Of a stretch of 6,319 nt of DNA, positions 1 to 6,218 are shown piece after piece. Source of the stretch: Syntrophorhabdaceae bacterium PtaU1.Bin034 (lineage in GTDB: Bacteria; Desulfobacterota_G; Syntrophorhabdia; Syntrophorhabdales; WCHB1-27); contig MVRP01000225.1 of assembly GCA_002067405.1 (NCBI GenBank), positions 1 through 6,319 on the forward strand, read 5' to 3'. The position numbers and the translations under genes were made by a program. Each line of letters opens with the position of its first letter. The stretch's first letter is position 1. Under the pieces are notes generated by a model that saw only the letters and a list, made by a program, of their open reading frames with translations, was not told the origin of the DNA and made no database searches.

Positions 1-231
1 CACAGCGGCGCCGAGATCGATCTCTTCTTCCTTCACCGGGGAAAAAGGTACGGCTTCGAAGCAAAGTTTAGCGAAACCCCCGGCGCCACAAAATCCATGC
101 GCGCCGCAATGGAATCCCTCAACCTCCACCATCTCTGGATAATCCACCCCGGCACTCAGGCCTACCCCATCGATAACGACATCGACGCACTACCCCTGAA
201 GGAAGTGTCGGGAATCTTTTCGGCCGAATAA
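1..231 (+). CDS. C-terminal part of a DUF4143-type AAA ATPase (5' end outside window)
   Basis: An open frame enters from the left edge and ends at TAA 229-231, giving 76 residues from HSGAEIDLFF to GIFSAE. The sequence matches my knowledge of the C-terminal DUF4143 domain of a large family of bacterial ATP-binding proteins (AAA domain first, DUF4143 last). Members typically end with a GAEIDL strand, a YGFEAKFS strand and then a WIIHPG strand. Visible residues D7, E20 and K22 (in D...ExK order) resemble the PD-(D/E)xK nuclease-like fold often proposed for this domain. Family members are widespread, often on mobile or toxin-antitoxin-like loci, and their exact role is poorly known. The ATPase part with the Walker motifs is not in the window, so completeness cannot be judged. 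It is on the same strand as the cas genes but separated by more than 600 bp, so it is probably not in their operon. Confidence 0.8.
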   Translation, partial: HSGAEIDLFFLHRGKRYGFEAKFSETPGATKSMRAAMESLNLHHLWIIHPGTQAYPIDNDIDALPLKEVSGIFSAE

Positions 232-336
232 GACGGCTCGAACCAGTATTTCTTCTTTCTTCCTTATGTTCTCGTAACGTGAGGGCCGCGCGGGGTTCCA
301 CTCCCCCGGGCAGCCACGCTGCGGATCACACCCAAT

Positions 337-484
337 AAAGATGGTTTCAGGTTCCAGAGTTCAAAGGTTCAAGGGGGAAAACAGAAGATCGTTGATTTCG
401 AGCTTCCTCTTTGGCCTTAGACCCGCAACGCGCAACCCGGAACCCGCAACGGTCTTCTCTTTAATGAACCCCTGAAACCTCTTT
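337..484. repeat. Large imperfect nested inverted repeat
   Basis: The outer left arm AAAGATGGTTTCAGGTTC (337-354) is the near reverse complement of 466-484 (GAACCCCTGAAACCTCTTT), matching except for one 1-nt and one 2-nt insertion. An inner pair is nested inside it: GAAGATCGTTG (384-394) against CAACGGTCTTC (447-457), 10 of 11 positions complementary. The spacing between outer and inner arms is unequal (29 against 8 nt), so this is not one clean cruciform. Possible explanations are a small non-autonomous mobile element such as a MITE, a structured RNA, or chance within repetitive intergenic DNA. No target duplication is visible next to the arms. Confidence 0.45.
421..451. repeat. Short direct repeats of ACCCGCAACG
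   Basis: ACCCGCAACG occurs at 421-430 and again at 442-451, with the related CGCAACCCGG between them. It lies in the loop and inner right arm of the larger inverted repeat. A similar low-complexity run, GTTCAAAGGTTCAAG, lies at 359-373. Such GTTCAA and CCGCAAC runs are familiar to me from intergenic DNA of Desulfobacterota-like genomes, but I cannot confirm that here. Confidence 0.4.
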
Positions 485-506
485 CCGCGTTCCCCTAGCT
501 CCGCCT

Positions 507-534
507 TCTAAGTGACAGACTGTTGTCACTTAGA
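507..534. promoter_or_regulatory. Perfect 11-bp inverted repeat, candidate operator
   Basis: TCTAAGTGACA (507-517) and TGTCACTTAGA (524-534) are exact reverse complements separated by the 6-bp GACTGT. The symmetry, arm length and 6-bp spacer fit the binding site of a dimeric helix-turn-helix regulator. The core GTGACA-N6-TGTCAC is loosely reminiscent of CRP/FNR-superfamily sites but matches no consensus I can name with certainty. It ends 5 bp before a TATAAT box and would cover the -35 region, so a bound protein should affect that promoter. A transcription terminator is less likely because no T-run follows. No regulator gene is visible in the window. Confidence 0.5.
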
Positions 535-539
535 TTCGG

Positions 540-545
540 TATAAT
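540..545 (+). promoter_or_regulatory. Candidate -10 box (TATAAT)
   Basis: The hexamer is an exact sigma-70 consensus -10 element pointing toward cas3. No -35 hexamer with acceptable spacing is present: the positions 16 to 18 bp upstream fall in the inverted-repeat core and do not resemble TTGACA. A promoter lacking a -35 and overlapped by a palindrome would be consistent with control by an activator or repressor. If used, transcripts would start near 552 and carry a leader of about 310 nt before cas3. Confidence 0.4.
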
Positions 546-781
546 CAACAAAACAGGACGGCTTCTGCCGGGGCAGGGCTTTCCGACAACCATGATTCCC
601 TCGCCTATTTCCCTTGAATTTGAAAAGGCAAAGGGGTAAAAAGGTTATGAAGCATGATCTAAAATACAACTGGTGGCCCAGGCCGCCATCCAACCTCCGG
701 CAGCAGAAAAAAATGCGCCAGTCTCCGCAGCGTTGATAAACATCTGAGCCATAATTCATCGGTGAAATGGAGGTTTTCGTC

Positions 782-904
782 ATGCTGTGTGACATTTGTT
801 CTAATCAACCACCGACGTCGTTCAGACGGAGTATCCAGGGGACACGCATCCGGGGAGCAAGTCGTGAGTACACAACTCTATTACAGGTACTGGGGAAAAG
901 CTGA
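782..904 (+). CDS. Possible 40-residue leader ORF overlapping the cas3 start
   Basis: ATG 782-784 is preceded by GGAGG (769-773) with an 8-nt gap, the strongest ribosome site in the region in front of cas3. The frame runs 40 codons to TGA 902-904, beginning MLCDICSNQPP and ending LLQVLGKS. It overlaps the first 41 bp of cas3 in another frame. I recognise no family; the only visible feature is a CxxC at residues 3-6. It might couple translation to cas3, be a leader peptide, or be a chance ORF. Its 3' third is simply cas3 read out of frame, which argues for caution. Confidence 0.2.
   Translation: MLCDICSNQPPTSFRRSIQGTRIRGASREYTTLLQVLGKS
852..857 (+). promoter_or_regulatory. Ribosome binding site deciding the cas3 start
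   Basis: GGGGAG lies 6 nt before GTG 864-866. The in-frame upstream GTG at 762 has no such site. The protein from 864 begins VSTQLYYRYWGKA, which matches the usual N-terminus of type I-E Cas3, whereas the 34 extra residues from 762 match nothing I know. Confidence 0.7.
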
Positions 905-3632
905 AAAGGGAGCAACAATCCATCATTTGCTACCTTATCACTGTCTGGATGTGGCAGCAGTGGCAGACGTCTTCCTGAAAGATAACACTTTGATGGTGCG
1001 CCGCTTGGCAGATATATCTGGCCTTGGCCAGGAGATAATACGTGGGTGGGTAATCCAAGGTCAAGCATACCATGATATCGGTAAGTTCTCCGAAAGCTTC
1101 CAGAGCCTCAGGCCCGATCTATTGGAAATGCTGCGGGGAATAGGAAGCATCCGCTCCTATACTGTTCGGCACGATAGTCTTGGATTCCTGCTGTGGCAAC
1201 AGGAACTGTGCGATGTGAGTAACCTGACGAACTGGTTCGGCGTATCGTGCGATGAAACAAACGGCAGGCAGTGGTGTCGTACTCTAGCGGATTTCGGAAA
1301 GGCGGTCACGGGACATCATGGTTCACCACCTAGACTGGTTGGTCTCAACAACCTTCCCCTGCGTGTATCAGCCCATTTTAGCGATACGGACATAGCGGCA
1401 GCCAAGCAATTCTGCGCGGATTCTGCAACCGTATTGAGTAAAGCAGGGCAAAACCGCGTCTCACCTTCCTACTCAACCCAGCTGAAAGCCGGAATGAGAA
1501 AGGTATCATGGCTCATAGCTGGACTTTCGGTGTTCTGTGACTGGGTAGGTTCGAACAGCGAATGGTTTCCCTTCATGAGCACACCAATGGACCTGAAGAT
1601 TTACTGGAACAACCACGCAATACCTGCCGCCGAAAGAGCATTGAGCAAGATAGGGATGGGAACCTCGACCTTTCCAGAAGGCACCAAGGTCTTTGCGGAT
1701 ATCTTTGAGACCATTCGCGAGCCAAGTCCAATGCAGCGATATGTTTCAGACTGTCCGATACCGCAAGAAGCACAGCTTCTTATCATCGAGGACGTGACGG
1801 GATCCGGCAAGACGGAGTCCGCCATGTTCGCTGCACAACGCCTTATGTCTGCGAGACTGGCGAATGGGTTCTTCATCGCCCTGCCAACGATGGCTACCTC
1901 AAATGCCATGTACGAACGAATGACAAATACCTATCGCAGGTTATTTAGCGATAGAGCCCGCCCTTCCCTCATCCTTTCTCACAGCGCACGTCATCTTTCT
2001 GATGCGTTTGCAGATTCAATCGCCTTTCTTGCCGAAGACGGCCCAGGGCGTGATAACGTCCAGGCCGATGACCCGGCCAGCCCTCAGTGTTCCGCCTGGC
2101 TTGCCGACAATCGCAAGAAGGCTCTTTTGGCTGATGCAGGTGTCGGAACACTCGATCAGGCGTTGCTTGGTATTCTCCCCTCCCGATTCCAATCTCTCCG
2201 CCTTTTCGGCATGGCCGGGCACGTTTTGATTGTCGATGAAGTCCACGCATACGACCCTTATATGAATAAACTTCTTCAAACATTGCTCTATTTCCACAGC
2301 ACGCTCGGAGGGAGCGTCGTATTGCTGTCCGCAACTTTGCCACAACGATTGCGCCAAGAAATGATAGACAGCTTTGCCAGGGGACGGGGCGTCGATAACC
2401 CGCCAGAAGTGTCTTCTTCCCACTATCCTCTTATAACTCGCTATTCTCTAAGCCACGGAATCACCGAAGACACGATCCAAGCGCCCGGTTTCAGCCGTAA
2501 GGAGATGAAGATCGAGATCGTACCCGAAATGGCCGATGTGCTCCACCTGATTACGGAGGCTTCGGGAGAAGGCAGGTGTGTCTGCTGGATACGCAACACT
2601 GTCCATGATGCACTGGCTGGGTATGACGAGCTGTGCTCACGGATACCCGCCGAGAACCTCCTCCTGTTCCATGCACGTTTCGCCATGGGAGATCGGTTGG
2701 ATATCGAAAAAGCTGTCAAGGCCACCTTCGGAAAAGACAGTACAGAACGGGAAAGAAAGGGTATTGTGCTTGTCGCCACACAGGTGGTGGAACAATCTCT
2801 GGACCTTGATTTTGATGTGCTCCTGACGGATCTGCCACCGATGGACCTCCTGATCCAGAGATCGGGCCGGCTCCACCGTCATATCCGCGACGAGAAAGGG
2901 AATCCACTTCCCGGGCCGGGCAAGAAGGATCGCCGTGAGCGGGCATGTCTCTATGTCCATTCTCCCCTGCCCCGCGACGGTGCGGACGGAGACTGGTACG
3001 AAAAAGCATTCCCGAAGGGGGCATATGTTTATCCCAACCACGGCTCCCTGTGGCTGACAGCGAGGTTGCTGGAAAACAAGGACGTTCTCAGAATCCCGGA
3101 CGACTCCCGAGAACTCATTGAAGCTGTGTTCTCGGGAAATACTGAGCATACGATACCTGAAGCGCTTTACCGGCGCGACCTTGAAGCAGAGGCCAACTGG
3201 CAGGCTGAAAGATCGCTTGCCCGCATCAACATGTTGAAGCTCGAGGAAGGGTACAGCGCAACCTGGAATCAATGGCTGGAGGATATGCAGACTCCAACAA
3301 GGCTGGGGGGCATCGAGACTACGGTAAGACTCGCCAGATGGGACGGAAGTGAGTTGAGACCCTGGTATGAGGATAGCGATTTCCCGTGGGATATGAGCCA
3401 GGTGAGCGTTAACAGCAAGCTAGTCTCCGGGGAGGCAGACTACGGAAAATACCTTGGCGAAGTAGTCAACACACTGAAACAGGAGCTCCCGGACAAAGGC
3501 AAGTGGAGCATCCTGGTCGTAATGGAACAGCGCGAAGACGGAAAATGGCAGGGTTTTGGGGAGGATAGGGACGGAAAGCCGGTGGTCCTGGTTTACGACA
3601 AAACTGCTGGCCTGATTATTTCACGAAAATAG
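864..3632 (+). CDS. cas3: CRISPR-associated nuclease-helicase Cas3, type I-E
   Basis: Cas3 is recruited to DNA bound by Cascade, unwinds it 3' to 5' using ATP, and degrades it with its HD nuclease. The 922-residue product has the normal length for type I-E Cas3. The N-terminal HD domain shows all expected metal ligands: H26, H70-D71 (in HDIGK), H103, H151-H152 and D226 (in CDWVGSN). The superfamily 2 helicase core follows: Walker A GSGKT 313-317, DEVH 458-461, SAT 489-491, a VATQVVEQSLDLD segment and QRSGRLHR 665-672. The remaining part is the C-terminal domain. The GTG at 864 is chosen because it has a ribosome site and gives the family N-terminus. The frame is open further upstream to a GTG at 762. 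cas8e starts 16 bp after the stop, as expected for an operon. No inactivating change is seen. Subtype I-E is supported by the N-terminus and by the neighbours. Confidence 0.96.
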   Translation: MSTQLYYRYWGKAEKGATIHHLLPYHCLDVAAVADVFLKDNTLMVRRLADISGLGQEIIRGWVIQGQAYHDIGKFSESFQSLRPDLLEMLRGIGSIRSYTVRHDSLGFLLWQQELCDVSNLTNWFGVSCDETNGRQWCRTLADFGKAVTGHHGSPPRLVGLNNLPLRVSAHFSDTDIAAAKQFCADSATVLSKAGQNRVSPSYSTQLKAGMRKVSWLIAGLSVFCDWVGSNSEWFPFMSTPMDLKIYWNNHAIPAAERALSKIGMGTSTFPEGTKVFADIFETIREPSPMQRYVSDCPIPQEAQLLIIEDVTGSGKTESAMFAAQRLMSARLANGFFIALPTMATSNAMYERMTNTYRRLFSDRARPSLILSHSARHLSDAFADSIAFLAEDGPGRDNVQADDPASPQCSAWLADNRKKALLADAGVGTLDQALLGILPSRFQSLRLFGMAGHVLIVDEVHAYDPYMNKLLQTLLYFHSTLGGSVVLLSATLPQRLRQEMIDSFARGRGVDNPPEVSSSHYPLITRYSLSHGITEDTIQAPGFSRKEMKIEIVPEMADVLHLITEASGEGRCVCWIRNTVHDALAGYDELCSRIPAENLLLFHARFAMGDRLDIEKAVKATFGKDSTERERKGIVLVATQVVEQSLDLDFDVLLTDLPPMDLLIQRSGRLHRHIRDEKGNPLPGPGKKDRRERACLYVHSPLPRDGADGDWYEKAFPKGAYVYPNHGSLWLTARLLENKDVLRIPDDSRELIEAVFSGNTEHTIPEALYRRDLEAEANWQAERSLARINMLKLEEGYSATWNQWLEDMQTPTRLGGIETTVRLARWDGSELRPWYEDSDFPWDMSQVSVNSKLVSGEADYGKYLGEVVNTLKQELPDKGKWSILVVMEQREDGKWQGFGEDRDGKPVVLVYDKTAGLIISRK

Positions 3633-3648
3633 AGAAAGGGGGCCCATA

Positions 3649-5286
3649 GTGCTTTTCAACCTTATTGACGAGAAGTGGATTCCCGTTAAGCGACGGGATG
3701 GAACACAAGAGAAGATCGCTCCATGGCAAATAACGGAAGCATTTACCGATAACCCGGTTGTTTCACTAAATTCTGTCCGAGCTGATTTTAACGGAGCCCT
3801 CGCCCAGTTTCTTATCGGTCTGGTACAAACCATCGCCGCACCTTCAGGTGAGGATGAATGGGAAAACTCCTTCGCCTCTCCACCCGCACCGCAAATGCTG
3901 AGGGCGAAGCTGATGACAATTCGCCACGCCTTCGAACTCGGTGGGGATGGTCCGCGGTTCATGCAGGACCTGGAAAAACTGGATGTTAAACCTAAAGGTA
4001 TCTTTTCACTTCTAATTGACGCCCCCGGAGACAACGCCATAGATAAGAACGCCGATCACTTTGTAAAGCGGGATGCTGTGACTTGTCTGTGCCCCTCCTG
4101 TTGCGCGACTGCCTTGTTTACGGCGCAAACAAATGCGCCTGCAGGCGGGGTCGGTTACAGGACATCTCTGCGAGGTGGCGGCCCGCTAACAACGCTCGTG
4201 CTCGGCGATGGCGATCATGACACCCTCTGGCATCTCATTTGGCTGAATGTCCTGGGCGAGGACACGTTTTTACGAACCTGCGCCAATCCTAGGATGACCG
4301 CAGAAGCTGCCAAATTCCCCTGGCTCGGAAAAACCAGAACTAGTGAGAAGGATACTGGCCTCAGGACGATGCCAGATGACGTCCATCCGGCACAGATGTT
4401 CTGGGGTATGCCGAGGAGGATAAATCTGGATCTAGCCGACTTGGACCCAGGTGTTTGCGAACTTTGCGGCGATACAGCAAAAGCTGTCGTCAGAACCTAC
4501 AGGGAAAAGAACTACGGCACAAACTACGAGGGTTCCTGGCTTCATCCACTTTCACCATACTCTCAGAACAAAGACGGCATCCATCTACCGGCGCATGCTC
4601 AACCGGGGGGCATGCATTTCCGTCATTGGCTGGGGCTGGTACAAGAAGACATCGTTAACAAACGGCAACCAGTGCTTGTGGTCCATGAGTTTCGCGAGAA
4701 TGGTCGGCAAGATGGTACTGAACAGTTCCGTCTCTGGGCCTTCGGTTATGACATGGACAATATGAAGGCGCGTTGCTGGTATGAATCCTTTATGCCGCTC
4801 CTGTATGTCAGCCCCAGGTTTCGACAGGATTACGAAGACTGCGTAGCATCACTGGTTATGGCAGCCAACGAGATTGCATCCAACACGCGGAGGGCCGTGA
4901 AGAAGGCATGGTTTAGAAGGCCGGGTGATGTGAAGGGAACGGACACGATTTCTTCGATTGACAGCATGTTCTGGCACGACACGGAGGGGGCTTTTTATCA
5001 GACTCTAGGTGAACTGGGAGCATGCCTGGACGCCAATAACGATAGCCTCGGCATTAGAACTGCCTGGCACAGGACTCTTTGCAGTGAAGCACTGCGGATA
5101 TTCGACGGTTCCACGCTCGACGGTCCAATCGCAGATGCCGACCCGAAACGGATCGTAACGGCAAGAAGGGAGCTCCAGCAATACAATCACGGGAAGAAGG
5201 TCAAGATGATTCTAGGGTTGCCCATTAACAAGATGGCTGAGGTCCGCAAAAAGAAGTCGAAACCACAGAACCGGACAATCCTATGA
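3649..5286 (+). CDS. cas8e: Cascade large subunit Cas8e (CasA/Cse1)
   Basis: Cas8e recognises the PAM, helps open target DNA, and provides the docking surface for Cas3. The 545-residue product begins VLFNLIDEKWIPV, the characteristic Cse1 N-terminus, which fixes the GTG start; AGGGGG ends 6 nt before it. Residues 169-182 (GYRTSLRGGGPLTT) form the glycine-rich segment typical of the family. Two cysteine clusters are present: CLCPSCC at 146-152 and CELCG at 270-274. Together they could bind a metal such as zinc, which is an inference from spacing only. The C-terminal third should be the four-helix bundle, but I cannot point to residues. The size is typical (about 500 to 560). It lies between cas3 and cas11 with gaps of 16 and 13 bp, so it is surely co-transcribed. 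No frameshift or internal stop is seen. Confidence 0.95.
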   Translation: MLFNLIDEKWIPVKRRDGTQEKIAPWQITEAFTDNPVVSLNSVRADFNGALAQFLIGLVQTIAAPSGEDEWENSFASPPAPQMLRAKLMTIRHAFELGGDGPRFMQDLEKLDVKPKGIFSLLIDAPGDNAIDKNADHFVKRDAVTCLCPSCCATALFTAQTNAPAGGVGYRTSLRGGGPLTTLVLGDGDHDTLWHLIWLNVLGEDTFLRTCANPRMTAEAAKFPWLGKTRTSEKDTGLRTMPDDVHPAQMFWGMPRRINLDLADLDPGVCELCGDTAKAVVRTYREKNYGTNYEGSWLHPLSPYSQNKDGIHLPAHAQPGGMHFRHWLGLVQEDIVNKRQPVLVVHEFRENGRQDGTEQFRLWAFGYDMDNMKARCWYESFMPLLYVSPRFRQDYEDCVASLVMAANEIASNTRRAVKKAWFRRPGDVKGTDTISSIDSMFWHDTEGAFYQTLGELGACLDANNDSLGIRTAWHRTLCSEALRIFDGSTLDGPIADADPKRIVTARRELQQYNHGKKVKMILGLPINKMAEVRKKKSKPQNRTIL

Positions 5287-5299
5287 GCAAGGAGGAAAT

Positions 5300-5806
5300 A
5301 TGGCAGAGTATCTAACATTCGGCAAAGGGTCCCCTGAATTCCTTGAACTCGTCAAATGGTGGCAGGACCTTGAGAGTGACCGCGGCGCACGAGCGGAGCT
5401 GCGACGATGCAGAAACCCGGCTGAGGTTGTTTTCTCCCCCGCATATCACCGTCTCCGGCGAGCTATTTTGCGGATTGAGGGTATTAAGGGTATTCAAGAC
5501 GAAAAATTGGCTCTCGTGGTCGGTCTGGCTGCCAGGGTTAAGGCCAACAACGAAAGTATGGACATCGCTGAACAGATGGCTGCGGGAAAAGGAGATAAGG
5601 CCGTTGTCAGCGGGCTCCGCTTCCGGCGCATGCTCAAAGCCCGCGGAGGCGATGAGGTGTTTACGCTGATGAGCCGTATAATCTCCCTCCTGGGAGGTGC
5701 AGTCAATCTGCAGAGTCTGGCGCAAAGCGTTTACTGGTGGAATGACAAGACGCAAAAAGAATGGGCTTTCAGCTACTATTCAAAAGCGCCTCACAATGAA
5801 GCATAA
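5300..5806 (+). CDS. cas11: Cascade small subunit Cas11 (CasB/Cse2)
   Basis: Cas11 is the small helical subunit that forms a dimer along the belly of Cascade and stabilises the R-loop and the displaced strand. The 168-residue length is typical. Family hallmarks are WWQDLESDRGARAELRR at 20-36, the basic SGLRFRRML at 104-112, and the C-terminal YWWNDKTQKEWAFSYY at 145-160. The ATG at 5300 has a near-perfect AAGGAGG ribosome site four bases upstream (5289-5295). An ATG at 5283 overlapping the cas8e stop opens only a 10-codon frame, so it is not the start. The gene is complete, with arginine-rich stretches suited to nucleic-acid binding. Confidence 0.95.
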   Translation: MAEYLTFGKGSPEFLELVKWWQDLESDRGARAELRRCRNPAEVVFSPAYHRLRRAILRIEGIKGIQDEKLALVVGLAARVKANNESMDIAEQMAAGKGDKAVVSGLRFRRMLKARGGDEVFTLMSRIISLLGGAVNLQSLAQSVYWWNDKTQKEWAFSYYSKAPHNEA

Positions 5807-5831
5807 CCAATAGAATGTAAAGGAGAACAAT

Positions 5832-6218
5832 ATGAGCAAGTATATCCAGCTACACCTTTTGACATCCTATCCCCCTTCAAACCTTAACCGCGATGACCTA
5901 GGACGTCCCAAGACAGCGGTGATGGGAGGAAAAACACGCCTTCGTATATCGTCGCAAAGCCTCAAGCGCGCATGGCGCACTTCCCCAATATTCCTTGAAG
6001 CTCTTAAGGGGCACATAGGCGAGAGAACCAAAATGATGGGTGTCGAGGCCTATAAAGACCTCGTCAAGAGGGGTGTAAGCGAAGCAAAAGCGAAGGAATG
6101 GGCTGCAAAGATAGCCGGGGTGTTCGGCGAATGTGAGGCGGCAAACAAGGACAAACCTCTTGAGGAACTCAAGATCAAGTGCGTATTCCGACCCAAACCG
6201 GCCACCGAATATGATTGA
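5832..6218 (+). pseudogene. cas7: Cascade backbone subunit Cas7 (CasC/Cse4), 5' part only, interrupted
   Basis: Cas7 polymerises (six copies in E. coli Cascade) along the crRNA spacer, so it is essential for interference. The N-terminus is unmistakable: MSKYIQLHLLTSYPP, LNRDD at 18-22, and MGGKTRLRISSQSLKRAWR at 31-49. ATG 5832 follows AAAGGAG with a 6-nt gap. Family members have roughly 340 to 400 residues, but this frame ends at TGA 6216-6218 after 128. Real Cas7 sequence appears to run to about residue 116 (LEELKIK). From memory, relatives continue with a segment like IEQLVHFSPEE, whereas here CVFRPKPATEYD follows. Those last 12 codons are read from the CGGCCACC-repeat DNA that I assign to an insertion sequence beginning at about 6180. 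The remaining two thirds of cas7 should lie on the far side of that element. The product would be a non-functional stub. Confidence 0.88.

Larger units (their letters stand above)
232..863. other. Long intergenic region in front of cas3
   Basis: No convincing protein gene is seen in these 632 bp. The first part (232-330) has a pyrimidine-rich stretch and then a GC-rich patch that could form small hairpins: CGGGG 291-295 with CCCCG 304-308, and GCAGC 310-314 with GCTGC 318-322. No T-tract follows, so neither is a clear terminator for the upstream gene. Then come a large inverted repeat (337-484), a short perfect inverted repeat (507-534) and a TATAAT box (540-545), listed separately. From 546 to 781 I see only a small CTGCC/GGCAG palindrome (565-576) and a possible 29-codon ORF (647-736) with a weak ribosome site. 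Promoters and operators for the cas operon are expected here. Most of the length remains unexplained. Confidence 0.7.

Noticed and set aside
284..324. GC-rich hairpins as a possible type I-E CRISPR repeat or a terminator
   Set aside because: The pattern does not match a repeat-spacer structure, occurs once, and has no following T-run.
647..736. 29-codon ORF (MKHDLKYNWWPRPP...) on the plus strand
   Set aside because: Only a weak AAGG two bases before the ATG, and no known family. It is noted in the intergenic entry but is not supportable as a gene.
526..795. 89-codon frame on the minus strand in front of cas3
   Set aside because: Composition is rich in Cys, Phe and Arg with no recognisable domain, and it would be antisense across the expected promoter and leader. 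I see no ribosome site supporting it.
2637..3272. 211-codon minus-strand frame inside cas3
   Set aside because: It lies wholly antisense to the conserved helicase part of cas3, so it is a by-product of the coding frame.
3621..4040. 139-codon minus-strand frame across the cas3/cas8e junction
   Set aside because: It is antisense to the start of cas8e with serine- and proline-rich chance composition and no family resemblance.
5473..5497. Short tandem GGGTATT repeats inside cas11
   Set aside because: They encode a conserved-looking GIKGIQ segment in frame and are explained by the protein sequence.
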